Assembly (NCBI GenBank): GCA_902773215.1
Contig: CACYDQ010000143.1
Span: 1-5,103 of the forward strand
DNA from: an uncultured Spirochaetaceae bacterium
Lineage (GTDB): Bacteria > Spirochaetota > Spirochaetia > Treponematales > Treponemataceae
DNA: 5,103 bases
Reading direction: 5' to 3'
In this document: piece by piece, positions 1 through 4,603 of the stretch
How positions within the stretch are numbered: the stretch's first letter is position 1
Layout: every line of letters begins with the position of its first letter
Notes under the pieces: generated by a model
Told to the model about the DNA's origin: nothing
Databases searched by the model: none
What the model saw: the letters and a program-made list of their open reading frames with translations, nothing else
Position numbers and translations under genes: made by a program

Positions 1-3
1 CCC

Positions 4-30
4 TTCTGCTGCCACGGACGGGCGGCAGAA
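4..30. other. Stem-loop at window edge
   Basis: Two 10-base arms (4-13 and 21-30) pair around a 7-base loop, with one T-G wobble when read on the plus strand. It lies just past the end of the minus-strand ATPase fragment and could be part of its 3' end. No T-tract is visible on either strand inside the window, so I do not call it a terminator. Confidence 0.3.
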
Positions 31-80
31 AAGGCCGTCCTTGTGATTGCGTCGTGCTGATGAGAGCATACGGCACTTTC

Positions 81-917
81 CTACAGGCACGGCACCATGA
101 ACAGGGGCAGGTAGGTTATGCCTCCCTCTTCCTTGAATTCCCCCTCGTGGATGACGAAGGGCTCGCACAGCTGCTCGGGAAACTTCCTGATGAACTTGTG
201 CAGCGACGTCAGTGCGTAGTTCTTCCCGGTCTTTATCTCCAGCGGACAGATGTTGTGCTTGTTCGTCACCGTCGTTTTTGAGACGAGGAAGTCTATCTCC
301 ATCCGGGACTCCGCGTCCGTACGGCTGGAATTCGTGTAGAAATACAGCGAATGCCCGTTTGCGGTGAGCATCTGCGCGACGATGTTCTCCATGATGTTCC
401 CGAAGTTCACCGCGAGCTTGTCCAGCATCAGCTTCCGGTAGATTTCTTCGGTCACGATTCCGTTCTCGTCAAAGGTGTGGCTGACAAGGAGGCCCGTGTC
501 CGCCATGAAGCATTTCATCGTCGTGCGCTCCTTGTTCATCTTCAGCCCGAGGGACGGTTCCGTCGTGTTGTAGCAGGGGGTCATGATGCCGGAATCCTTG
601 AGCCAGAAGAACGCGTCTTCGTAGCCACGGAAGCGGGCCTCCGCCGCCAGGTCCGTAAGCCTGAACGCACGGTCATGCCGCTGCAGCTGGGAGGGAATCT
701 CATCAAAAATTGCCGTTACCTTCTCCACGTCCTTGCCCGCGTATTTCTGGATGTCGTTCCGGTAGAGCGTGAGTATGTCCCGCTTGATGCGGTCGGTTTT
801 CTCGAAGTCCCGCGTTTCGGCAAAGGTAAGGACCGCCTTGGGCATTCCGCCCACGATGATGTACTGGCGGAACAGCGTGTTGATTTTCCGGTACAGCGGG
901 CCGAATTCCTTCCTTCC
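81..917 (-). pseudogene. AAA/DUF4143-family ATPase, N-terminally truncated
   Basis: This is the C-terminal part (about 278 codons) of an AAA ATPase with a DUF4143 C-terminal domain. The reading frame opens directly after a TGA at 918-920. Recognisable family landmarks follow in order: a YIIVGGMPKAV segment near the start; a winged-helix-like stretch (FRLTDLAAEARFRGYEDAFF); FMADTGLL; and a PD-(D/E)XK-like pair, MEIDFLVS and CPLEIKTGK. The natural-looking C-terminus is TYLPLFMVPCL. Family members usually have over 400 residues, with Walker A and B in the first half; that half is absent. A good promoter and an ATG at 919-921 lie just upstream, but the ATG is one frame off the ATPase frame. This suggests a deletion that joined the old start region to mid-gene. 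Any residual product would have to start inside, for example at the GTG at 852-854. ATPase activity is not possible from this fragment. Confidence 0.82.
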
Positions 918-1034
918 TCATGCAATCACCTTTTCGCGATAATTATAGACCGAGATTCGCACCTTTTCAAGCTTTTCTACGGGTAAAACTTGCACCTTTT
1001 CAAGCTTTTTTGTCAGTAGAATCCGCACGTTTTC
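918..1034 (-). repeat. 33-bp tandem repeat spanning promoter and start codon
   Basis: Read on the minus strand, three full units start at 1034, 1001 and 968, and a partial fourth starts at 935. Each begins GAAAA[CG]GTG, and the period is exactly 33 bases (three helical turns). The last unit supplies the ribosome binding site and ends at the ATGA of the downstream start. Because 33 is a multiple of three, the array also reads as an 11-residue peptide repeat (EKVRI/EKVQV type). I see no sign that this is a separate gene. Operator iterons or a translated leader are both possible. Confidence 0.7.
942..970 (-). promoter_or_regulatory. Sigma70-type promoter for the truncated ATPase
   Basis: On the minus strand, TTGAAA (965-970) and TATAAT (942-947) are separated by exactly 17 bases. 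Both hexamers are at or near consensus. The predicted transcript start is near 935. The leader would be only about 14 bases, with AAAAGGTG as ribosome binding site before the ATG at 919-921. The -35 box straddles the junction between two units of the 33-bp tandem repeat. Confidence 0.72.
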
Positions 1035-1067
1035 ACGATTTTTCTGTGAGCGAGGGAGCCTGCAAGC

Positions 1068-1083
1068 GGACTTTACAAAGTCC
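1068..1083. promoter_or_regulatory. Palindromic operator over the plus-strand -35 box
   Basis: GGACTTTACAAAGTCC is a perfect inverted repeat with 7-base arms and a 2-base centre. The -35 hexamer TTTACA lies inside it. This is the position expected of a repressor operator, though the protein that binds it is unknown. Confidence 0.5.
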
Positions 1084-1100
1084 CCGGTAGCCCCTATACT
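1072..1100 (+). promoter_or_regulatory. Sigma70-type promoter for the plus-strand ATPase remnant
   Basis: TTTACA (1072-1077) and TATACT (1095-1100) are separated by 17 bases. The predicted start near 1107 is three bases before a large hairpin, and a GGAGG site (1154-1158) and ATG (1164) follow. The geometry is complete, so the promoter probably still fires although the gene is broken. Confidence 0.62.
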
Positions 1101-1109
1101 GGAAAAGTG

Positions 1110-1143
1110 CGATGAAAACGGGAGCCGACTCCCATTTTCATCG
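1110..1143 (+). promoter_or_regulatory. 5'-leader stem-loop
   Basis: CGATGAAAA (1110-1118) pairs with TTTTCATCG (1135-1143), and GGGAG pairs with CTCCC. There is one C-A mismatch between the two helices and a 4-base CCGA loop. It begins at the predicted transcript start and ends 10 bases before the ribosome binding site. No T-tract follows, so it is more likely an mRNA-stabilising or regulatory hairpin than a terminator. Confidence 0.55.
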
Positions 1144-1163
1144 GAAAAATCACGGAGGCAGGC

Positions 1164-1377
1164 ATGTACATACGGCGTTCCATCGAAAATACGATTATCG
1201 GGCTGGGGAACTCCTTCCCCTGCATCGTCATGTACGGCCCCCGGCAGGTAGGCAAATCGACCACGCTCGACTACATCTTCCCGGAAGACATCCAGCATCG
1301 TCATAGACTCCTGCGAGAAAATCATGCCCCTGAATGAGAGCGCCTATTGCTTCCCGGTGCACCTGCCGGGAATTTAA
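1164..1377 (+). pseudogene. AAA/DUF4143-family ATPase, internally deleted remnant
   Basis: The ATG at 1164 has a GGAGG site 5 bases upstream and opens a frame beginning MYIRRSIENTI. It includes a Walker A motif (YGPRQVGKST), typical of the N-terminus of AAA/DUF4143 ATPases. After about residue 42 (DYIFPED) similarity stops and this frame ends at a TGA at 1335-1337. A second frame, offset by one base, gives TSSIVIDSCEKIMPLNESAY followed by CFPVHLPGI and a TAA at 1375-1377. That style of ending is normal for the extreme C-terminus of the same family. I infer one ATPase gene that lost about 350-400 internal codons near 1290. Both ends survive, out of frame with each other. It has no intact function. 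It may be a paralogue of the minus-strand fragment at 81-917. Confidence 0.75.
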
Positions 1378-1380
1378 TCT
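1351..1380 (+). terminator. Possible weak terminator at the end of the ATPase remnant
   Basis: TTCCCGG (1351-1357) pairs perfectly with CCGGGAA (1366-1372) and is followed by TTTAATCTT on the plus strand. The stem is GC-rich but short, the T-tract is interrupted, and the hairpin overlaps the last codons, so the call is weak. It could also help separate this remnant from the convergent minus-strand operon. Confidence 0.28.
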
Positions 1381-1445
1381 TCCCCGACCTTGTACACCTT
1401 GATGGGCTGCTAGTCAAACACAGAATGTAACAAGGAAACGTTGTG

Positions 1446-2249
1446 TCAAAACAAAACTTTCCCGCTTTCCTTCACATGTCTCCGTGCGCTGTCAAGCACT
1501 TCCTGCTGCTTGCGCTTGTCAGCAACGATGGCGGAGAATGACAGGCCTTCCACGTCGTGCAGGTAGGTCACCGCCACGCGGTACAGGAAGTAGTCGTATG
1601 AATGGCTTTTCACCGTCTCTTCCGCGAGGAAGTGCCGCCAGCCCTCCTGCACGGGATAGGAGCTGTCTGCTGCCATGTACTCGCAGATACCCTCTTCTTT
1701 CCACGTAGGGGTACGAAAATTGACAAGCCCGCTCTTACGGGCGAACACGTGCGCCGTCTCGTGCGACAGCAAAGAGGTGAGCTGCCTTTCGTTGTTCGCC
1801 TTTGCCCCGCCGTGTGCCGTCATCTCCTTGAAGCTCGTCTTGTTGACGACTATGACGTTGAACGGGGTCAGAACCCGCTTGAATCCGATGGAAGATTCAA
1901 AAGGATTCACCGCAAGGAATTTGTAGGCGGCATGCCCCGGGCAGAAGAGGACGCTTATCTTTGTGTCCGCAGTATACAATTCGCTGCGAGAAATGGCTTT
2001 CATGGCCTCATCGCATACCGTGCGGAATTCCGTCTCGTTTGCCCATCCGTCATATCTGGAATATGCGGCGCATTTGAACGTAATGTTGCCCGTTGTATAC
2101 GAGTTGCGGAAGAATATGCCCGGGATGAACCAGACCAAGACAAAATACACGACGAACAGATCCATGATCCAGGTCAGCAGCCTTAGGAACTTGTTCTTGG
2201 ATTTCCCAAAAAAGAACCAGACAAGCGTTTCTTTGACAGCTTTGTTCAT
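1446..2249 (-). CDS. Membrane-anchored zinc metallopeptidase, gluzincin-like
   Basis: A 267-residue protein. The ATG at 2249 is chosen because AAGGAG lies 6 bases upstream; an in-frame GTG 11 codons earlier overlaps no such site. A basic N-terminus is followed by one membrane segment at about residues 26-47 (LLTWIMDLFVVYFVLVWFIP). This predicts a cytoplasmic tail and an extracytoplasmic catalytic domain. The zinc site is HETAH at 163-167, and a TWKEEGICEY stretch follows with E186 as the likely third ligand, an arrangement typical of gluzincins. Cysteines at 60, 79, 103 and 189 could form disulfides outside the membrane. It starts 75 bases after the aspartyl protease gene and ends the operon. 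Its substrate is unknown. Given the neighbours, the exported GG peptides or a cell-envelope protein are plausible. The catalytic class is well supported; the role is not. Confidence 0.8.
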   Translation of the reverse strand: MNKAVKETLVWFFFGKSKNKFLRLLTWIMDLFVVYFVLVWFIPGIFFRNSYTTGNITFKCAAYSRYDGWANETEFRTVCDEAMKAISRSELYTADTKISVLFCPGHAAYKFLAVNPFESSIGFKRVLTPFNVIVVNKTSFKEMTAHGGAKANNERQLTSLLSHETAHVFARKSGLVNFRTPTWKEEGICEYMAADSSYPVQEGWRHFLAEETVKSHSYDYFLYRVAVTYLHDVEGLSFSAIVADKRKQQEVLDSARRHVKESGKVLF

Positions 2250-2324
2250 GAGCTTCTCCTTCTTGTTATGCAAGCTAAACACTGGAGCTAACAGGATGTT
2301 ACATTTTTGTGTCTGCCTTGCTCC

Positions 2325-3281
2325 CTATTCCATGATGAACTTGCCGTGCTTGAAGTCGAACTGGATGCGGTGTCCCTCAAAGAAGGAGTAGCCGAGCAGG
2401 TTATACACGTAGCCGCCCCTTCTGCCGTTCTCGTTTGCCTTTGCATTCCTGTCGCTTGACCTGCACGCCTCAAGCTTCCTGCTGATGCTTCCGAATGAAA
2501 CTGTCACCTCCTTACAGGCAGGGGAGCTCGTTTGTATCTTTCCGTTCATGATGAAGTCCAGTTTCTCCTCATCCGTCATTGTCATGGCTGACACATCGCA
2601 GAGGACAAAGACCTGCGCGCCCGTGTCTATAATCGCATCCTGTCTGATGCCATCGACTTCGATCTCTGTTTTGTACAGTTCCAGCATTGGAACTTTTACG
2701 AGGGGGCCTTCCACGCCGGAAAGGGGCTTCCCGTTGATGACTATGACATTGTTCACATAGTCTATGGTCAGCCGGTCACACGCGCCAAAGAATTTCAGGC
2801 CTACGATTCCGTCCTCCTTCTGCCGGGCTGCGGGCGCGGGATCGAAAAGGAAAGGATGTGAATCGATGTACAGGTTTTTCCTTACGAACGAATCCGTGCA
2901 GGTAAGACCGACGGTTATATCGGGGTCGCCCTGTTCCAGAAATTCCTGTATTTTTCCGGCCAGCTTCTTTTGGCTGATTCCCGGGGATAATGTCATATAC
3001 TGCTGGGCAATCATCCCCACGAGCATGTCTTCCGCCTCTTTTCCGGCTTTCTTTATGGCACTGCGGTAAAAGACCTCGTGATTGTAGCCGCTGTCAAAGA
3101 TGATTTTCAGAGGTTCCCCTCCCTCACAGTCTTCCAGAAGGAAACCGGGCATGTAGCTGCTGAAATCAAAGGTGAAGGGAATCTTCGCATATCCGCTTTT
3201 TGTGTTTGCGCTTCCCGCCGGGAACAAGGTCGAGGCGAGAATGAAACACAGGACAATGAATGAACAAATCTTTTTTTTCAT
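2325..3281 (-). CDS. Exported tandem retropepsin-like aspartyl protease
   Basis: A 318-residue protein. The ATG has AGGAG 6 bases upstream. Residues 1-25 form a signal peptide: a KKK start, a hydrophobic core to about residue 20, and a probable cut after PAGSA. Two retropepsin-like units follow. Unit 1 has the catalytic-type DSG at 63-65 (KIIFDSGYNHEVF) and closes with GLKFFGACDRLTIDY at about 161-175. Unit 2 has DTG at 219-221 (AIIDTGAQVFVL) and closes with LLGYSFFEGHRIQFDF at 295-310. Single-domain retropepsins dimerise to supply two aspartates. Here both are in one chain, as in pepsin, so it may act as a monomer. A 15-bp perfect hairpin separates it from the upstream peptide gene. Processing or turnover of the secreted peptides is an inference from context only. 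Confidence 0.82.
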   Translation of the reverse strand: MKKKICSFIVLCFILASTLFPAGSANTKSGYAKIPFTFDFSSYMPGFLLEDCEGGEPLKIIFDSGYNHEVFYRSAIKKAGKEAEDMLVGMIAQQYMTLSPGISQKKLAGKIQEFLEQGDPDITVGLTCTDSFVRKNLYIDSHPFLFDPAPAARQKEDGIVGLKFFGACDRLTIDYVNNVIVINGKPLSGVEGPLVKVPMLELYKTEIEVDGIRQDAIIDTGAQVFVLCDVSAMTMTDEEKLDFIMNGKIQTSSPACKEVTVSFGSISRKLEACRSSDRNAKANENGRRGGYVYNLLGYSFFEGHRIQFDFKHGKFIME

Positions 3282-3294
3282 GGAAAGCTCCTGT

Positions 3295-3331
3295 GTTTTG
3301 GCATAGCATAGGTTTGATGCTATGCCAAAAC
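3295..3331 (-). promoter_or_regulatory. 15-bp perfect intergenic stem-loop
   Basis: GTTTTGGCATAGCAT pairs perfectly with ATGCTATGCCAAAAC around a 7-base loop. On the minus strand it follows the stop of the 58-residue peptide gene by 6 bases and is followed directly by the AGGAG site of the protease gene. There is no T-tract after it. It may protect the upstream peptide mRNA, act as a partial attenuator, or control access to the protease ribosome binding site. Confidence 0.6.
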
Positions 3332-3337
3332 TTCAAA

Positions 3338-3514
3338 CTAGAAGTGGAATATCCAGCCCACTGTTATTCCGCCGTTGAGAGCAGGGCAAATAAAGGGGCC
3401 GCCGGATGTCAACCTTCCGCCATCAACCTTCTCAAGGTCATTTTCTGCCACTGGGGAAAACCCCTTGGGAGGCATCGCAGCATTGTTTGAAGAATAACCA
3501 TTCTGTCCTTTCAT
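3338..3514 (-). CDS. Short double-glycine-leader secreted peptide
   Basis: A 58-residue precursor. The ATG at 3514 has AAAAAGGAG just upstream, matching the sites of the neighbouring peptide genes. The leader ends FSPVAENDLEKVDGG at residues 19-33. This aligns with the leaders of the other three peptides in the window: hydrophobic and acidic positions at fixed distance before GG. The predicted mature part is 25 residues (RLTSGGPFICPALNGG followed by ITVGWIFHF). It has one Cys (C43) in a CP pair and a hydrophobic, aromatic C-terminus. The gene is followed 56 bases later by the aspartyl protease. GG leaders of this kind are normally cut by the C39 peptidase domain of an ABC exporter; none is in the window. 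A bacteriocin or signalling peptide are both possible. The leader and ribosome binding site make it likely to be real despite its size. Confidence 0.75.
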   Translation of the reverse strand: MKGQNGYSSNNAAMPPKGFSPVAENDLEKVDGGRLTSGGPFICPALNGGITVGWIFHF

Positions 3515-3527
3515 AAAAAAACTCCTT

Positions 3528-3547
3528 TTTCAACAGTTATGTTGAAA
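3528..3547 (-). promoter_or_regulatory. Inverted repeat before the 58-residue peptide gene
   Basis: TTTCAACA and TGTTGAAA form a perfect 8-bp stem with a 4-base loop. On the minus strand the second arm runs into the AAGGAG ribosome binding site. Folding of this arm could compete with or expose the site. It lies at the outer edge of the 992-bp-spaced duplicated segment. Confidence 0.5.
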
Positions 3548-3562
3548 CTTTATATTTTTTTT

Positions 3563-3575
3563 CCCTCAACGAGGG
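3563..3575. other. CCCTC-AAC-GAGGG mini-hairpin, copy 2
   Basis: A 5-bp GC-rich stem with a 3-base loop lies between the second proline-rich peptide gene and the next gene. On the minus strand it is followed by an A-tract, not a T-tract, so it is not a usual terminator in the direction of transcription. The same element occurs at the matching place in the other copy of the duplication, with one loop base changed. Confidence 0.45.
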
Positions 3576-3611
3576 AGATTTCAAAAACATTTGATAAACG
3601 ATATCCAGTTC

Positions 3612-3794
3612 CTACATCTGCTTAGGAAAATGGGGCTGTGGATTCGGACCGGGGCAAGTTGTTTTTGTCGGATCAGCGACGGGGCCGAAGCTTACGGATG
3701 CCCGGCCTGATGAATATCCACCGCTGACAAGTCGCAGTTCTTCCTGCGCCACAGGTTGAAAAGCTAAACAACTTTCATTCTTTGTCTTATTCAT
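3612..3794 (-). CDS. Proline-rich double-glycine-leader peptide, copy 2
   Basis: A 60-residue precursor. The ATG at 3794 follows AAAAGGAG by 6 bases. A TTG-initiated extension of eight codons would run through that site and is rejected. The leader is MNKTKNESCLAFQPVAQEEL followed by RLVSGG, with cleavage expected after G26. The 34-residue core starts YSSGR and is rich in Pro. It ends with the block TCPGPNPQPHFP[KR]QM and carries one core Cys (C47). It is 75% identical (45 of 60) to the other copy at 4604-4786, and residues 46-57 are fully conserved. The conserved short core suggests a defined secreted activity: antimicrobial, signalling or adhesion are all possible. I do not recognise the core as a named bacteriocin. 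It lies 92 bases after a small membrane protein gene that could encode its immunity protein. Confidence 0.82.
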   Translation of the reverse strand: MNKTKNESCLAFQPVAQEELRLVSGGYSSGRASVSFGPVADPTKTTCPGPNPQPHFPKQM

Positions 3795-3810
3795 AAAAAA
3801 CTCCTTTTCG

Positions 3811-3838
3811 GTTTTCAATGCATATTTGCAATGAAAAC
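3811..3838 (-). promoter_or_regulatory. 28-bp imperfect palindrome before peptide copy 2
   Basis: GTTTTCA and TGAAAAC arms (7 bp) enclose TGCA/TGCA (4 bp) around a 4-base loop, with one A-A mismatch between the two helices. It lies 2 bases upstream of the AAAAGGAG site of the peptide gene. It could be an RNA hairpin or an operator-like dyad. Confidence 0.5.
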
Positions 3839-3855
3839 TTATTTATCACCTTAGA

Positions 3856-3880
3856 AGAGATATTTTGTGAGATTATCTCT
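3856..3880 (-). promoter_or_regulatory. Inverted repeat after the two-pass membrane protein gene
   Basis: AGAGATA (3856-3862) and TATCTCT (3874-3880) pair perfectly around an 11-base loop, 6 bases past the stop codon of the small membrane protein gene. It is AT-rich with no T-tract, so its function is uncertain. A role in 3' end protection is possible. Confidence 0.35.
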
Positions 3881-3886
3881 CTAAAT

Positions 3887-4081
3887 TCATTTCTGTGCAA
3901 ATTTCCTCATAAAGAGCACCCAGAACGGACCAGCAACGAACACAAAAAGCAGAGTGCAGAATATATAGCCCAAAACAGACTCCCATTCTCCCTTGTCTAT
4001 ACGGCTTACGATGAAGTATAATATCACGGTAATGACCGACCAAGGAAGACCACGCTTTACATAGTATAAATATCTCTTCAT
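3887..4081 (-). CDS. Small two-pass membrane protein, possible immunity protein
   Basis: A 64-residue protein. The ATG at 4081 has GAGGT 7 bases upstream; an earlier in-frame TTG at 4111 has no better site. A basic start (MKRYLYYVKR) is followed by membrane segments at about residues 12-27 (LPWSVITVILYFIVSR) and 36-57 (VLGYIFCTLLFVFVAGPFWV). The tail is also basic (MRKFAQK). By the positive-inside rule both ends should face the cytoplasm. It lies directly after the glycine-zipper bacteriocin-like gene, with a 114-base gap. Small basic membrane proteins in that position often encode self-immunity, so that role is inferred from place and size. I do not recognise the family. Confidence 0.65.
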   Translation of the reverse strand: MKRYLYYVKRGLPWSVITVILYFIVSRIDKGEWESVLGYIFCTLLFVFVAGPFWVLFMRKFAQK

Positions 4082-4106
4082 GCAGTTACCTCTTTGAACA
4101 GGATAT

Positions 4107-4135
4107 CCCAAGACACTCTATTAAAATGACTTGGG
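4107..4135 (-). promoter_or_regulatory. Inverted repeat before the two-pass membrane protein gene
   Basis: CCCAAG and CTTGGG (6 bp) plus an inner CA/TG pair are separated by one A-A mismatch, around an 11-base AT-rich loop. It lies about 15 bases upstream of the GAGGT ribosome binding site. It sits in the longest AT-rich gap of the operon (4082-4195), where I see no convincing promoter. Confidence 0.4.
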
Positions 4136-4195
4136 ACTTACCAAAACCTATAAAAACAATAACAGACTTTTTTTTGAGATTTTATCAAACTGTTT

Positions 4196-4495
4196 TTACA
4201 GGAAAGGAGCCGCTGCCCCCATTACAAACCCCGCAGCAGCACCTGAGATAGCACCATCACGCATACTTCTCAAGATGTTTTGCCCCATAGCTGTTCCACT
4301 CATGCTGTTTCTTCCTGTCGCACAAGAGTATGCGTACTGGCATGAAGTATACAAGCCTGAAATCACGCCACTGCCAAGACCCCCGCCAAAAGCTCCCGCA
4401 AAAGCAGAAGCCAGTCCCCCTCCATCAGTCTTCCGCATTTCATTCTCGGAAATTTCCGAGAATCCATTTACCTTAAGTTCGACAGTCTTGTTCAT
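4196..4495 (-). CDS. Glycine-zipper class II bacteriocin-like GG-leader peptide
   Basis: A 99-residue precursor. The ATG at 4495 follows GGAGG by 7 bases. The leader is MNKTVELKVNGFSEISENEM followed by RKTDGG, with cleavage expected after G26. The 73-residue mature part is Gly/Ala-rich. It has GxxxG ladders at G39-G43-G47 and G81-G85-G89-G93, motifs that let helices pack in membranes and are usual in two-peptide (class IIb) bacteriocins. Cysteines 52 and 58 (SCQYAYSC) could form a small disulfide loop. The C-terminus (VMGAAAPFL) is hydrophobic. No second partner of the same kind is in the window. The two-pass membrane protein gene that follows is the natural immunity candidate. Pore formation is known for the class and inferred here. 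Confidence 0.82.
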   Translation of the reverse strand: MNKTVELKVNGFSEISENEMRKTDGGGLASAFAGAFGGGLGSGVISGLYTSCQYAYSCATGRNSMSGTAMGQNILRSMRDGAISGAAAGFVMGAAAPFL

Positions 4496-4554
4496 AACTG
4501 AACCTCCGTTTTTTGTTTCCAATCACGGTTTTGTGTTGAAAACGTTTATAAATA

Positions 4555-4567
4555 CCCTCGACGAGGG
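4555..4567. other. CCCTC-GAC-GAGGG mini-hairpin, copy 1
   Basis: A 5-bp stem with a 3-base loop, 36 bases past the stop of proline-rich peptide copy 1 (minus strand). It is at exactly the position of the element at 3563-3575 relative to the duplicated gene. No T-tract follows in the direction of transcription. Confidence 0.45.
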
Positions 4568-4603
4568 AGATTTCAAAAATATTTGATCGACGGTATCCAA
4601 TCC

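Larger units (their letters stand above)
3541..3808 (-). repeat. Duplicated peptide-gene segment, copy 2
   Basis: This segment covers a ribosome binding site, the proline-rich peptide gene, its 3' flank and the CCCTC hairpin. It aligns with 4535-4799 at an offset of 992 bases, with no indel from the start codon to the hairpin and only 1-2 base shifts at the edges. Similarity continues past the stop codon, so a whole DNA block was duplicated, not only the protein kept similar. Confidence 0.75.

Noticed and set aside
703..921. Frame from the ATG at 919-921 (72 codons) behind the good promoter
   Set aside because: It has a start signal, but its translation is a frame-shifted reading of the ATPase fragment and resembles nothing. 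It is what the deletion left behind. A short product could be made but I cannot support a function.
351..986. Long plus-strand open frame opposite the ATPase fragment
   Set aside because: Mirror of the minus-strand coding sequence, rich in His, Arg and Val as antisense frames often are, with no recognisable motif.
918..1325. Open minus-strand frame of 135 codons ending in an 11-residue repeat
   Set aside because: It runs antisense through the ATPase remnant, its promoter and hairpin, and has no good ribosome binding site. The repeat part is open because the DNA period is 33 bases. I keep the repeat but not a gene.
1378..1445. Terminator for the minus-strand operon
   Set aside because: Only a 5-base ACACA/TGTGT pairing with a long loop and no T-tract is present after the metallopeptidase stop. 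I could not identify a terminator.
1602..2391. Plus-strand open frames opposite the metallopeptidase gene
   Set aside because: The minus strand has HETAH, a membrane segment and a ribosome binding site. The plus-strand frames have none of these.
3338..3514. GYSS near the N-terminus of the 58-residue peptide as a relic of the GGYSS core of the other peptides
   Set aside because: It lies before the GG site instead of after it, and four residues are too few to claim relation.
3541..3575. T-tract next to the CCCTC hairpin as a terminator
   Set aside because: The T-run is on the plus strand and lies before the hairpin, so it fits termination in neither direction.
4082..4195. Internal promoter in the AT-rich gap
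   Set aside because: Several AT-rich hexamers occur, but none gives both a good -35 and a good -10 at 16-18 bases spacing.
4131..4586. Plus-strand open frame opposite the glycine-zipper peptide
   Set aside because: Its Ala/Pro-rich stretch is the complement of the Gly/Ala codons of the real gene, and no ribosome binding site precedes it.
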